Of a stretch of 64,000 nucleotides of DNA, positions 22,625 through 33,972 are shown piece after piece (position 1 is the first letter of the stretch; every line of letters begins with the position of its first letter). The notes below the pieces were generated by a model. The model saw nothing but the letters and a program-made list of their open reading frames with translations. It ran no database searches and had not been told where the DNA came from. A program made the translations under genes and the position numbers. The stretch comes from Cristatella mucedo. Lineage: Eukaryota > Bryozoa > Phylactolaemata > Cristatellidae. The stretch spans positions 3,858,001-3,922,000 of the forward strand of contig WPIO01000015.1 in assembly GCA_009760855.2 (NCBI GenBank). The letters are read 5' to 3'.

Positions 22625-22705
22625 CAGCATTTGTAAAGTGCCCAGAGAGAGATCAAGTTATCTAAGGGTGCAATACAAACGCATTATTATTAGTATTATT
22701 ATTAT
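22625..22705 (+). mobile_element. LINE-A 3' end fragment
   Basis: Short piece with aaagtgcccagagag and the terminal ATT repeats, just before a second LINE-A fragment. Confidence 0.7.
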
Positions 22706-22895
22706 TATGCTTCCATTAACCATATTTGCATGCTGACCATGCGCATGTCACCTCTAACCATGTTATGCTTGTGGTACTTTAGCATGCTACTACTAACCAT
22801 TTGATCACGCTTCCTTTAAACCACATGTAAAATGTCTAGAAAGACATTAAGTTATCTGAGGGCGATATACAAATGTATTATTATTATTATTATGG
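22706..22895 (+). mobile_element. LINE-A 3' end fragment overlapping the end of Kish-B
   Basis: Contains gcatgctgaccatgcgcatg, tcacctctaaccatg, the tctagaaagacattaagt region and a final (ATT)5 run at about 22877-22893. It sits antisense to Kish-B, at the end of the candidate last exon. Confidence 0.85.
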
Positions 22896-22964
22896 CAAAA
22901 AGGTTCACAGATTGCATCAGCACACAGCGAGCTGTCACAGAACGGTACCAGCCCACAGAACAAA
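22852..22964 (-). CDS. TMEM167B: Candidate last exon of Kish-B, ending in LINE-A sequence
   Basis: A consensus-like acceptor (tttatattttcag, AG at 22966-22965) is followed by a frame in the right phase to complete the split codon left by exon 2. The 36-residue product begins VCSVGWYRSVTA and CVLMQSVNLF, which loosely follows the end of Kish proteins (x-x-x-I-G ... C-V-V-M ... L-F) with a two-residue gap. After NLFA the frame enters the complement of a LINE-A ATT tail, giving six isoleucines, then stops at 22852-22854. The match is weak and an arginine lies in what should be a membrane helix. The true last exon may be elsewhere or lost. Confidence 0.35.
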
Positions 22965-23151
22965 CTGAAAATATAAACACACGTAGCTGAGTAGGAAGAA
23001 ATTCTAGCTCCTTTATTCCTTCAGGGGTAAGCTTGCAATCCAAAATAGGGCCGCAAGTAAAAACCAAAAACACTGCAAGAATTCAGAGCACTGCAAAACG
23101 AAATGAATAGAAGAAATCAAATGTGACACATGTAAGGGATGCTGTCCTTAC

Positions 23152-23283
23152 CTTTATACAACACACCAAGGAACCCTTTCTTTTCAGATAAGAGCCATTG
23201 CTTCAGCTTTGGGATGCGTCTCATGTACACACTGGTGCATATCACCAGGAGACCAAAAACCACCAAACCGTCAAACGAGTATG
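23152..23283 (-). CDS. TMEM167B: Kish-B protein, exon 2
   Basis: A 132-nt exon with acceptor ttgcag (AG at 23285-23284) and donor GTAAGG (from 23151). It encodes 43 residues beginning [20 protein letters not shown] and continuing with [20 protein letters not shown] and LYK. This closely follows the conserved core of TMEM167B/Kish-B (YSLDG, FGLL, C-T, [13 protein letters not shown], GVxYK). Kish proteins are small (about 70-75 residue) Golgi-associated membrane proteins needed for the secretory pathway, with one helix near the N terminus (here residues about 9-23) and one at the C terminus. Both intron phases fit a G|xx split codon. Confidence 0.85.
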
Positions 23284-23344
23284 CTGCAAGAAACAAAAAA
23301 CAGTCATTTACTAGACCGTTTTAGACGTACAGTATAAGCACTGT

Positions 23345-24205
23345 AATAATAATAATAATAATAATAATATTGCACTTGATAAAGCGCCCTCAGAGAACTT
23401 AATCTCTTTCTAGGCGCTTTACATTTGCTGCAAAGTGATACGCAATAGAATAGTAAGTAAAATCATGCTTGAAAAACAAACAAAATGAATAACATGGTTA
23501 GGGGTTACATGCACTGGGTCAGCATGCAAATGTGGTTAGTGGCAGCATGAACAGTGTCAGCACGCATAAGCACATCGAGGACGAATCACAAGGACCCACT
23601 AAATGCTGTCCTAAATAGGTATGTTTTTAAGTTTCTTTTAAATGTGGTCAGGTCAGGGGATGTTCTGATGCAGGTCGGAAGGGAGTTCCAGGCTGTGGGA
23701 GCATACGAGCTAAATGCACGGTCTGCAAAGGATTTAAGGTTTGTACGAGGTATTTCTAGACTGTTGGATTCCGAAAAGCGAGTGGTACGATGCTTTGCCT
23801 GATGGGGTAGTATATCTGAAAGATAGGCTGGAGCCATAGAATGAAGAGACCTAAAAGTGAGCGACAAAACCTTGAAGTCAATCCGTTGCTTGACTGGTAA
23901 CCAGTGCAGGTCGGCGAGAAGTGGAGTAATGTGGCAACTGCGACGCTCACGACAGACAAGCCTAGCTGCAGAGTTTTGCACCAGCTGCAATCGCCTGATC
24001 GCACATGCTGGTAGGCCAGTAAGCAGTGAGTTGCAGAAGTCGAGACGAGATGTCACGAATGCATGGACCAACTTGGACGTGGTATCCTTATCTAAACAAG
24101 CCCTAATTTTAGCAATGTTATGAAGCTGAAAATAGGCTGATTTGACTGTGGAGCTGATGTGGTCGTCTAACGAGAGGTCGCTTTGGAATATGACACCTAG
24201 ACTGT
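23345..24205 (-). mobile_element. LINE-A copy with open C-terminal RT frame
   Basis: Minus strand. The 3' end has TAA repeats at 23345-23368, then the gcgccctcagagaac stem-loop region. A 161-codon frame at 23586-24071 is intact and codes for the RT C-terminal domain: VHAFVTSRLDFCNSLLTGLP, LQLVQNSAARLVCRERRS, LHWLPVKQRIDFKVLSLTF, ending in FSGSL. The RT catalytic part is absent (5' truncation). Lies in Kish-B intron 1. Confidence 0.93.
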
Positions 24206-24568
24206 GACAAGTCGAAGCGCTCCCAAAGTCTGGGTCTCACTCCCGACTTGCGTCACGACATCCAATGACTTGACCACATTTAAAAAGAACTTAAAAACGC
24301 ATCTATTTAGGACAGCATTTAGTGGGTCCCTGTGATTCGTCCTTTATGTGCTTATGCATGCTGACACTGTGCATGCTGCCACTAACCAACTTCCATGCTG
24401 ACCTTGTGCATGTCACCCCCTAACCATGTTATTCATGTTGTTTATCAAGCATGATACCACTCACCATTCGATCTCGTTTCCTTTTCAGAAAATGTAAAGC
24501 GCCTAGAAAGAGATTGAGTTTTCTGAGGGCGCTTTATCGAGTGAATTACTATTATTATCAAATGAATA
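24206..24568 (+). mobile_element. LINE-A 3' fragment, opposite orientation
   Basis: Plus strand: tcccgacttgcgtcacgaca, atttagtgggtccctgtgat, the aaagcgcctagaaagagatt stem-loop and a short ATT tail. Abuts the preceding minus-strand copy head to head, so the two 3' ends form an inverted pair of about 340 bp. Confidence 0.92.
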
Positions 24569-24834
24569 GCAGCCACTAACAAACTGCAATGGGTGAGACC
24601 ATCAGGGCAAATATTTTCTCATTATTATCTGGCAAAAAAGCACCAACCAGCTCAAAAAATCTTGTCAGATGACAAACCCGTTTGTCGTCTCGGACACACT
24701 TCATTTACAAAAGCCATGCAAGAACGGAAGCCAGGTAGAAGGCTACAGTATCTCTCACGACTGGACATAAGTAAGAGACATTAGTTAAGCCACCAGGCAA
24801 GACTTACGAATAGTGAAGACACACTTATACATAG

Positions 24835-24837
<3 letters not shown>

Positions 24838-24898
<61 letters not shown>

Positions 24899-25062
24899 CC
24901 ACGTACACACACACACACATCCACGTACACACACACACACACACACGTACACACACACACGTACACACACACACGCGCGCACACACACACGCGCGCACAC
25001 ACACACACGTACACACTCATGCACACACACTCATGCACACACACACGTACACACACATGCTG
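24838..25062 (+). repeat. Long (CA)n microsatellite with CACGTA variants
   Basis: About 60 bp of pure CA, then CA runs broken by atccacgtac, acgtac, acgcgcgc and actcatgc variants. Open frames of cysteine/valine or histidine/threonine on each strand are artefacts. Located in Kish-B intron 1. Confidence 0.97.
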
Positions 25063-26738
25063 TGCATATCCAGATGAGTGAACTAGAGCTTGACCCATAA
25101 GACATATGGACAAAATTCTTTAAATCGTAAGTCAGCTCAGATGACATACATAGCTGCTGGCATGCAAGAGACTATACATGCAAGAAGAGTCAGTCCAGAT
25201 AATGCATGAGCATCACATCTAAAAGGCTTCATCATTGAAAAAATCTCAGTTAGCAGACCATAGTGGTTCAGCAGTTTCTGAGTATCCCTAACAATGCACT
25301 GAGTCCTTGCTATCATCTGAGTCATGAGATGGCAGAGGGCGACTCCTAGCTAACCTTTCGAGGGTGAAGCATCAGGACTAAAGCCTCATTTCTTGATATC
25401 AGTTGGCTGATTTCTGTCGGTCAGTGCTTATGCCAATCTGTTCTCTGCATGAAGTAGGATTCTTTGTTTGCTAATCGTACTTAAAAATAAAGGACCTCAA
25501 CGGCAGTTTTGAGAGATGCAATCTGATTAAGATAAAAAGTCTTTTTATATATTACCAATGACATTCAGTATATCATATACCGATGCCAATTAGTAATTCA
25601 CCTACCACAGAGGCTGCGTGCCTAAGATGATTACATGCGTCGAGTAACCAACACTAGGTCATGAGTCAGAAACAAGGTAGTGCAGACACAACAGACAAGT
25701 TGTTTGTGCAAAGGCATGCTGCTTTGGATATGCATATAGGCAAAGTGCATACTTGTACTTACGGAAATTTACCTGAGGACCCGGTCGACTTGTTGAAACT
25801 CGAAACATGCCGGTGTTATGAAAAGCCACTTAACAATCTTTTGCATTAAAAAGCTAGGGCTAGGCATCAAAGTTGTATAAACTTACAAAAAGGTCTCGAA
25901 TAGCAGCTCTTAAAAAAATCAGTCTACTGGTGGCTATAGGTATGAGTCTACTGGTCATAGCTAAACGTAGCTGTATCGGCTGGGAGTGTTGGCTTTTGAA
26001 TATCGACTTAAGCTTGTGGTCGCGACGATTAGCCTCGATAAAAGTCAGATTGCAGTACCATGTTAGCCGACTAATGTACAAGAAAGTTCGTAAAAAACAG
26101 CTACTGCATGCCCTAGCAGCTGGTAAAAGGGCAGCCTGAAAGGATTTCGTTACAGACAGTCACTCCTAAGAGAAGGTTGCCACAGAGTGGTCTAAGGAGC
26201 GGCTAGGCATTCACAGTGCAAAGCAAATCCTACAGATTTTATATGCTAGATATCAACGATCCATGAAATCACTTGCTGGAGCCAATGTACACGCAAAAAA
26301 GAGACGAATGACGAAAACCGACGATCAACAGAAAGCAGCAACTTCATTCCTACTGAAACATGAACGCTGAGCTACTACTGCTGCGAGAAGCAGTCATTCG
26401 GAGAAGCAAAGAGTAAACGCAGGTACCGCAGCTCGACAGACGGCTGACGCAATTTACTATACATGCTCCGAGGTTCGTTTAAAATGCTTCGCGGAACCAT
26501 TCTCCCTGTAGCCTCTCTTTCCCGTCTTAGACAAGCTGGTAGCTTTAACCACTCAACGGAGCTGCAAGATTGCACACCGGAGAATATTGGCAGACGCTAA
26601 AAGCACGAAATCTGTTGCACCACAATAGCAATCACACTGCTAACAAATTATTTACTACAACCGCCTCCGTAACGAACTCAGTGGACTGACCACCTTTCAA
26701 TGCGCTTCAATCAGTCTAAGACCTCATGCTCTGCTCAC
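25063..26738. other. Intron 1 of Kish-B, no other feature recognised
   Basis: Short overlapping frames on both strands at 25860-26139 are unsupported. No repeat family of this window is recognised here. Confidence 0.4.
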
Positions 26739-26748
26739 CGTTCGCCAT
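26739..26748 (-). CDS. TMEM167B: Kish-B protein, exon 1 (start codon)
   Basis: ATG GCG AAC G, followed at 26738 by a GTGAGC donor. Joined in phase to exon 2 it gives a start M-A-N-A-Y-S, the expected short N terminus of Kish-B (M-x-N-x-Y-S). The exon is only 10 coding nucleotides, so the call rests on the donor, the phase and the family pattern. Intron 1 would be about 3.45 kb (23284-26738) and contains two LINE-A copies and a long CA microsatellite. The 5' untranslated region and promoter would lie above 26748. Confidence 0.65.
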
Positions 26749-27640
26749 AGCGCCTGCGGATAAATTGTAGGCCTTCTCACGATCACTCTTGAGAGTACCA
26801 CAAGCAAGTACAGGAGACCCACAAACAATAAGATGTGAACGGTCAGCCGTCGCCAGAGCCAGCGATCGGCATACCGGAAGCGTTTAAAGCTTCCACATAC
26901 ATCCGTTCCCGGCAATGATGGCACTAGCATCACGAACAAGACATGTGGGACAAAACATTACAATTAGTTCTTTAAAAAAATTAAAGTTGATTTTTAGCTT
27001 ATTATTTTAATTATTGTTATCATAAACACCCTTGGTCATTTAGGCATGAGGCTCCTTTTGCAGCTCCAAACCGAACCTGGTGGCCGTGATCTGAGTAACG
27101 AGCGTCTTGGTTACGGGTTGTAGAGAGCTCGCTCAGTCATGTAAAAACGATTACCGTGGCTGGCTAAGCTCAGTGGATTTGGCTCCGAATTTGAGAGATG
27201 GATAGAAAACGTATAAAAATAAACACCGGCTGTGCAATTACTTATAGTCATGTCTGCGAGTGATGCAAAACTCAGCACCGTTACATACGGGTGGCGGCAG
27301 ATGCCCAGAACTAGGCCGCAAACGAAGCGCTCGGAACGATGCTAGTTTCAACCGACACGCGACAAATGGCAGTTAATCCGTGAACCTTGGAATCATGGAT
27401 AAAGGCTTGTTGGAGCAGCACCAATGCAGGCATGTTAACCGGCGGTAGCTCCTGGATAGCGATTAAGTTCACTTGAGGTCGCTACACAAAAGAATTATAT
27501 TTACACAAATTTATAGCAGAACCTGGAAGTAACGAAGAGTGCCCATTAACCAAGATTAAAAGTCAATATCGCTAGCATGAAGAAGTCTACTTGACAGCGA
27601 CTATGGGTTGCGGGCGTCCAATAACTGCCATGACCTACAC
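26749..27640. other. Upstream of Kish-B; nothing certain
   Basis: Would include the promoter and 5' leader of Kish-B. A 71-codon minus frame (26724-26939) has a hydrophobic segment (LLFVGLLYLLVVLSRVIV) and overlaps the Kish-B start in another frame; it is not recognised. No TATA-like element is convincing. Confidence 0.35.
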
Positions 27641-28910
27641 CAACTCAAGTACTGTAACGCCGGAGGCTCGGCGGAGTAGGCTTAACCTGCCGCTTACCTT
27701 GCAGCGTAACCTACCACCTGATGCAGTTCGGTGCGCGCCTACGCGCAATAAGCTGGCCGCCACGAAACGAGCGTTTCTGGCGCTGACCTGCTTACCGTTA
27801 CTAAAGGGGGACGTGAGTCCGCGGCGTGAATTGAAAAGCGCGAGAAACACGAATGGAGATTTTCCTGAGCTTTATTCGCCAGCGCACAAAGTCGTTGCGC
27901 GTCTAGCTCAGCTTTATCGTCGCACTACTCACACGTTCTCAACAGCATAAGCACTCTTTGTTGAGGGAATACGTGCCCCCATTTAGGCTACCTACGTCTA
28001 ACTGTGGGGAAAGGCCCAAATAAGACGTGGAGCCCGAGCCGGAGCCTAGACCCCGATTGGAGAACTAGGGCTTCGCTTCCATCTTAACGGCAGCAGTGCC
28101 TCGCACACTACCTCAAGCACTCTTGCGGAGGAAACACGTCTCCACACTTAGGCTACCTGCGTCTCTAGTGAGGAGCAATCCCTAATAGAGGGAGGAGCCC
28201 GAACCAACGGAATAACTCACACACCACACCAACTACGTCTAGTTCGCACCGGCAAATCCTTATGCAGAGACCACTTGCGAGCGTGCACACACACAAAACA
28301 CAAAATGCCCGCTCGGGCGCGATACGACCGTATTCAGTGGAATCCACCGAATCCTCCCGATGCTGTCTCGTCCTGTCCCTCAATTATCGGCGAACAGCCC
28401 TCCCTCCTCCCTCGCTTTCAGAGAAACGAGTTCGACGGCGTCGAAGCGAAGTTGAAGACAGAAACCGAACAAAAGACCATGAGCGAGCGTCGCTCGACTC
28501 TGAAATACCTAGCTGAGACAATGGGGCAAGAGCTTAGCGGTATAGGGCCCGACATCATGGCCCATTACTGTAAGGAATTAATACCGTCACCAGGCCACTG
28601 GAAGGGCACCCCTGTCCAGTTTGAATGCCGAATAAGTTCCAGGCGATTCTTTTTAGACAGAGTCATGGCCGAGGTTGACAGGCCAGCCGACATCAATCAG
28701 CTGCTCCCTCGGGTATCGGACCAATTCTAAAGGCTGAATTGCCACCGCTGGTCTCAGAGCTTCCTGGCTTGCTCTTAAGCTCTTGCTCTCTAACCGCAGT
28801 GGCGCTTCTCTCTGGCTCACTGCTCCAGGACAAAGGAGTCCTTGCCCGTCGCCGAAGAGCTCTTGTTCGTGCTAAAATTAAGCCAAGGCCAGCAAGGGGC
28901 TACACAAGGT
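27641..28910 (+). repeat. Family D repeat, copy 3
   Basis: Head at 27645-27840 nearly identical to copy 1 (acgcgcaataagctggccgc, gaaacgagcgtttctggcgc). Fewer tandem units (about 27950-28230), the CA spacer is short, and gctttcagagaaacgagttc is at 28417. Best-preserved copy of the downstream reading frame. Ends near gctaaaattaagccaaggcc. Confidence 0.82.
28521..28730 (+). CDS. Short reading frame conserved among family D copies
   Basis: ATG GGG CAA to TAA, 69 codons, same frame and length as at 1191-1399. The peptide starts MGQELSGIGPDI and includes SRRFFLDRVMAEVDRPADIN. In this copy the frame is also open upstream to 28275. Charged and without known domains. Three copies keep the frame, which hints at coding but does not prove it. 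Confidence 0.35.
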   Translation: MGQELSGIGPDIMAHYCKELIPSPGHWKGTPVQFECRISSRRFFLDRVMAEVDRPADINQLLPRVSDQF

Positions 28911-29804
28911 GCCAGTCAAGGATATCTTATCTTTCATAAAGTGGTCTGAAATCTGCTGATATTGAAAAACCGTCACTATAGTATCGTAATAATTGATATT
29001 GAAATTACAAATGCAATACAATATAGAGACGAAACGAATTTTTATTTAAGACTTCCTCACTGAGTTCTTCTTGTTAAGTGTGAATCGCCTATATAGGTGG
29101 GAGTTAAGCCCATCCCTAAAAAGTGATATCTTCCTCACAGCACATTTATTGATATTTTTCAAATAATAATGGAAAGATCGGCATGCAAATTAGCAAAAAC
29201 AACAAGGGCAACATTATCTATCTGTTGATGTACATAACAATCACTTTCACCTTCTGATGACCTGTGAAAGTCGAGATCGTATTTTCAGCGAAACAATGCT
29301 ACATTGGAAATATAACTTTTTCAGTGCTATGCATCATGAATAAATATGCCAAGCCTCTCAAAAGATGCAGAATACTTTTTGTTAAATGAATGTTTTCTAA
29401 AATTAAGTAATCTGTTTTTGACATGTACAGGATCAGAAGAAAAGTCGATTAGTGTGATTGTTTCTCCAGCTCCAGACTAAAGCTATCCTGTTACTTTCGG
29501 GAAAGCATTAGTCTGAAGCTGTTCTATCCGTTTGCAAGAGAAAAAGTTAAATGAGGCTATCAAAATCGTGTTAAAGAACAACGGTTGATCAAGCGTCTGA
29601 GACTTGGGGTTAGCATTTGCCTCTCTGACCACTTCCTGCCCATGTCGTGTGTCAGATCTTGTCATGCCTCATAACTGAACGTAATCTGCCTAAATCCATA
29701 CTGAACAAATCGGTCAAAAAGCGTCTCGGCGATGTTGCCACTTGCACAGCTATCGAGTGGCTACCTGACAGATGACTCGCGCGTTTATACCATCGAACTA
29801 TGAA
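28911..29804. other. No recognised feature
   Basis: AT-rich. No supported gene or repeat. Confidence 0.5.
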
Positions 29805-29985
29805 TTGAACAAGGCTGAGTCGCCACCTTTGGTCCCAGAGCTTCGTGGCTCGCTCTTACGCTCTTCCTCTCTCACAACACTGGCGCTCCTCTCTGGCTCA
29901 CTGCTCCAGGACGAAGGAGTTGGCCCGCCGAACAGTTCTCGTTTGCGATCAAATTAAACCAAAGTCAGAGCGGCACTACAAATCT
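29805..29985 (+). repeat. Family D 3' fragment
   Basis: Matches only the 3' part of family D (gagtcgccacctttggtccc, ctctggctcactgctccagg, atcaaattaaaccaaagtca), so 3' ends can be found alone. This is compatible with 5' truncation. Confidence 0.8.
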
Positions 29986-30069
29986 GTTTATTTGATGAGA
30001 AAGCTATGTTTGGCTGAGCCTCGGTGCTGCATGGGACCTTGACTTATACATGTCATCAGAAGGTCAATA

Positions 30070-30465
30070 CGGCAGCTCTGATAGAATTCTCTGAGGGTGC
30101 TTTCTTAAGGGTATTATGATTATTATTTTGACCCATCAAACGATAACTTATGCTAGCATCTCCTGATTAGGTAACATTTACAACAAAAACGGAAATCGCA
30201 CCTATTTACTACAGCATGTAGTGGTTCCGTCTCATTCAATCTTCATATGCTTATGCTTGCTGACAGTGTGCAGGTAGCCAGTAACCATACTTGCATGCTG
30301 AACCAGTACATGTCAACCTAGCCATGGTATTTCTGTTGTTTATTGATATCTAACCTGTATCACTAACGATTCCGATCGTGTTCCGTTTGCAGCAAATTCA
30401 AAGAGCCAAATAAGAGATTGAGTTCCCCGAGGTGCTTTACCAGGTGCTTTGTTATTATTATCGAT
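30070..30465 (+). mobile_element. LINE-A 3' fragments
   Basis: A short 3' end (ctctgagggtgctttcttaa) at about 30088-30125, followed by a longer diverged 3' fragment at 30160-30465 ending gctttgttattattatc. Confidence 0.8.
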
Positions 30466-31189
30466 GAATGATAATCTACTGCAACTGTGTCCGTCTGCTA
30501 CGCCAATCCGGTTCAAAATGACCAGTAGTTGGTTGTTCAAAGTTCCAATTATCAAACGACATAATGATAACTGTGTGTGCAGATACTGTTATCAAAATTT
30601 GAGCGTTCCATCTTGGGACATGCATGGTAGTCGAAGGCAATGGCTCGGCTTTGATTCCAATCCGTCTTAATTTGATGACGCTGTGGCTGCTCCAAGGGCA
30701 ATCGGTGAGGCGTAAGTAGTGTCCGTTCATGTGCAACTACATGTGTACAACTCCGAGGACTCAGTCAAAATCCGGCGATGATAGGTTGCTGTGTCCCATG
30801 ATTTTCGTCTAGATCTCCCTGCTTCCGTCATAGCACGCCGGAAACCAGGTCGCAAACGAAGTACGCGTGACAAGAGGTCCAGTCACAACGGCAGAAATTA
30901 TAGTTATCAAATAGAGTCTGGAAGAATACTTTCCATGGCAAAGTAAATGGTTTAATAAATGTGACAGCCAGTATTAGGATAATCGAGGTTTAAATGTAAC
31001 CTAATTTGGGAGGACACGAGTATTGCTTGTATCAGGCAAACACTGTTGATGCCTGCTTGTTCTTGTAATCTGCTAGTTTTGTGCATGTGGTGATTCTGTG
31101 GAGGTTTACCTATAAAATGGAGTTAATTTAAAGGATCGTTCACATTAGTTACAAAAACTTTAAAGTCTCATTCGTAGTGTTGCAAGAGA

Positions 31190-31390
31190 GAAACGTGTCA
31201 TTATTATTACACTTGGCTGCATTTGTTCATGATGACCCTGAGCGTTTCACTTTGAATCGTGTAATTCTTGAATATATTGGGCACGCCATGGCTAACCTCC
31301 TGATCATGCTCTCTTGCCACCATGTTTAAAGTGTCTCGAAAGAGATTTAGTTATCAGAGGCTGCTACAATTATGTGATTGTTACTGCTAC
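31190..31390 (+). mobile_element. LINE-A 3' fragment, strongly diverged
   Basis: Retains aaagtgtctcgaaagagatt and some preceding 3' UTR motifs (catgatgaccctgagcg). Identification is tentative. Confidence 0.5.
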
Positions 31391-31432
31391 CTTTATCACA
31401 ATATCGCTGATAAAGCAAGCAACTTTCAGCCG

Positions 31433-31502
31433 ACTCGGTCACAGGTCACAGCTGCAGGTCACAGGTCCCAGCAGGCACAGGTCACAGGTCACAGCTGCTC
31501 TC
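31433..31502 (+). repeat. Short minisatellite (ggtcacaggtcacagctgca)
   Basis: Three to four repeats of a ~20-bp unit built from the smaller word ggtcacag. Confidence 0.85.
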
Positions 31503-32560
31503 GTCTAGTGCTTGTACTCACCTAGGGGCAGGAAAGATCTGCCAGAGAGCTACGTTGGTAAGGCTCATGCCTGATACCATATCCAGGTCCTAATTCAGAG
31601 AGAATGACCCTGAATGTATTTATACATCATACTGCTTTTATGCTTTGATTTTACCGAGGACACTTAATCAGTGTACTTGGTTCTAATCAACGTTTATCAG
31701 TCAAGCTCATTGTCCATAATCTCCCGGCAGTATGAAATTTATTAAAACGCGTCTGGACATCCAACTGAGTGAGCACCTTCTGCGTCAATCGCATCCACCG
31801 CCGGTTGCTGCATGCGAGCACCAGGGATGGTGAGTCGCTTTCCGTGTCACGCGCAGGAAATTTATGAAAGAAGACATCTTGCAACTACAGGCAGAGAAGA
31901 AAAGTAGAGAAACAAGAGAGAAAGACTGATTTAGAAACAGGAATCCGGAACGGAACCGGCTACGCATGTGGTACTGCATATGACAGCAGCGAAGCTTATA
32001 GTCACAAAATGAAGGAATGGCCATTTTATTAATTACTTACACGAGGAGACATAGAAAAGGCAGAAAGATTTATGTATACCTAGTCGGAAGAATGAAAGTA
32101 ATTGAAACTTAAAAGGCACTGAAATTACAGACTATTTTGACTACTAAAGTAAAAAAATTCGTCTTGGCCAGGAATATCGCACTGATACAGAAAACCTAGC
32201 TGGCCAAGAGCTGGCATTCTTCAATTAGGAAGGCATGCTGTGACTATATTATATTTAATGACAATAAATGACTCATGTGTCAGAAGCAAAGCATGATCAT
32301 TATGGAAACTCTAATAAAAAGAACACGTGCTGCTGATGGAGTTCCATTCAATTGATTGCTTGTTGACTGCACCAGGTCGCTAATTTAGAATGAACAAGCA
32401 TCGAATCCTTTACAAATGTCAGCAGCTAGCTTCCACCAACAGTACACACAACTAGTATCCTTAAAAATACAAGTGCACGAGTGCAGCCAAAAACCACGCA
32501 AGACAAAATACTGCATAAAATATACATAATATATTAAACTACTCAAACATTGCTACTCAT
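31503..32560. other. No recognised feature
   Basis: Lies downstream of the propeller-like gene copy on the minus strand. Short frames at 31687-32024 are unsupported. Confidence 0.45.
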
Positions 32561-32562
32561 TA

Positions 32563-33452
32563 CTAGGTGGAGCTGCTGAATGGGTAGACGGTCACTTTAC
32601 ATGGAATGTTCTTTTCACAAAAGCCAATTACCGCTAGGACGCTCTGCTTTCCTTTAGCCAGCGACAGAGCGTACAGTCCTTTTAGCGCATGTCTGCCACA
32701 TGCTAAGACTTCCTTCAGGTTCTGACCGTCATCGATTCTAATGGCGGTTACCACATTCGCGAGATTCTTAGCCAGGTAGAACACATGTCCAAAGTGATGT
32801 AGGCAGACGTCCACAACCTTGTTGCTTGGCTCGTGTCGCCAGAGTGACTGTAGCCGTCCACCACATACTTCTCTCTACCGTTGTTGAGCTTGACTGCACA
32901 GCTGCTGGCCGTGACGACTATTTGAGCCGTTACTGCAATGCTGCCAATGTCGTACTCCAGCTTACGTTCGTGCAGCTCTCTACCACAGCACAGTTTCACG
33001 AGCACCAGCTGAGGGCCACACACCCAGTGGCTAGTTTCTCTGTCTCGCCTATCCTCACATGCAGCTAGGAGGTCACCGTGGACTGACAGTCGCCTTGCAG
33101 GTGACTCCAGCGCACAGTGACATGCCTGTCTTCGAGCCAGACACCGTCGCAGGCAGAGCAGCGTCGCAGCAGCACGATGAGCTTCGATACTCTCAAGCCA
33201 ACAGCAGCTCGACCGTCGTCCAGCACGTCCACTGTGCCGCCGCTCTCGTCTCCTCCTTCTGGTCTCGTCGGCCTCCAGCAGTGCAGCTCCTTCCCGCCCG
33301 TGTCGCACTCCTTCAGTCCATCCTTGAGAGCAGCCACTAGCACAGTGCCTTCGTCCGTGACAGCCACGTCCCAGCAGCTGTGAGGGTACAGCCAGCTGCG
33401 AGACACGACAGAAGCTGGGCCAAATGGCCGTGGAAAAGTGGAGTTTGCAGTG
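32563..33452 (-). pseudogene. Beta-propeller-like gene copy 1, frame-shifted
   Basis: Minus strand. One frame (33450 to about 33090) encodes SWLYPHSCWDVAVTDEGTVL, LDDGRAAVGL and VWLEDRHVTV. A second (about 33090-32820) encodes RLSVHGDLLAACED and YDIGSIAVTAQIVVTASSCA, then NNGREKYVVD. A third (to 32563) encodes VCLHHFGHVFYLAKNLANVV, ending CKVTVYPFSSST. Together they parallel the copy at 56208-57086, where the first two blocks are in one frame; so at least two frame breaks (about 33090 and 32815) are present here. The repeated pattern of short beta-strands with DVAVTxEG and DGRxxYVVD suggests beta-propeller blades (WD/NHL type); this is an inference. A possible acceptor (ttttgcag) lies at 33453. 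Undetected introns or sequence errors could mimic the shifts. Confidence 0.6.
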
Positions 33453-33560
33453 CTGCAAAATAAGTCATGCTAGAGATAAGAATTTGCCAGCTGCAAGACG
33501 CTGGGCCAAACGACGGATACAAAATAAGATTTACAAAAAAATAATGCTAGAAGATAATAA
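33388..33560. repeat. Imperfect ~90-bp tandem duplication at the exon edge
   Basis: The stretch gccagctgcgagacacgaca...ataagtcatgctagagataag is followed by a diverged second version (gccagctgcaagac...ataatgctagaagataataa). The duplicated unit includes the start of the propeller-like exon and its possible acceptor. Confidence 0.7.
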
Positions 33561-33970
33561 TCTCTAAACAGCTAAAAGATACTTAAAATTCTTGATCATA
33601 AATATAAGGAGCCAACAAACATTATTGACGAGCATTGTAGTTTTTAGGTTAATAGCTAAAGGCGTGAAATAAAATTGTCAGGACGTGCTCAAGACTAGAA
33701 CGTGTGACCAGAAAGTTAAAAAGTCAAGGTATGAGTCATACACGTTGATTTTTCGCGAAGAACTACATTTCGACAGATACCTGAGTACACATTAATTTAA
33801 ATGTTTCTTTTGCACACAAGTCGTGCGAGTCATTGTACAAAATGTAACTAGCATTACCTTAGCATTACCACCGTTCAAGTCCACTTACACAAATTACCAC
33901 AACAGTAACAGTTTTCTAGTACTAGTATGACTCCACAATAGAATGGTGACTTAGCCAGCTGCAGGTTGGC
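33561..33970. other. No recognised feature
   Basis: AT-rich sequence upstream of the propeller-like copy. Nothing supported. Confidence 0.45.
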
Positions 33971-33972
33971 AT

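Noticed and set aside
24781-25113. Cysteine/valine-rich or histidine/threonine-rich proteins
   Set aside because: These frames are the two readings of a CA/GT microsatellite.
32748-33458. 236-codon continuous minus-strand frame as one protein
   Set aside because: Comparison with the second propeller-like copy shows that only its later part is in the true frame; the first half is read out of frame (runs of arginine, cysteine and histidine).
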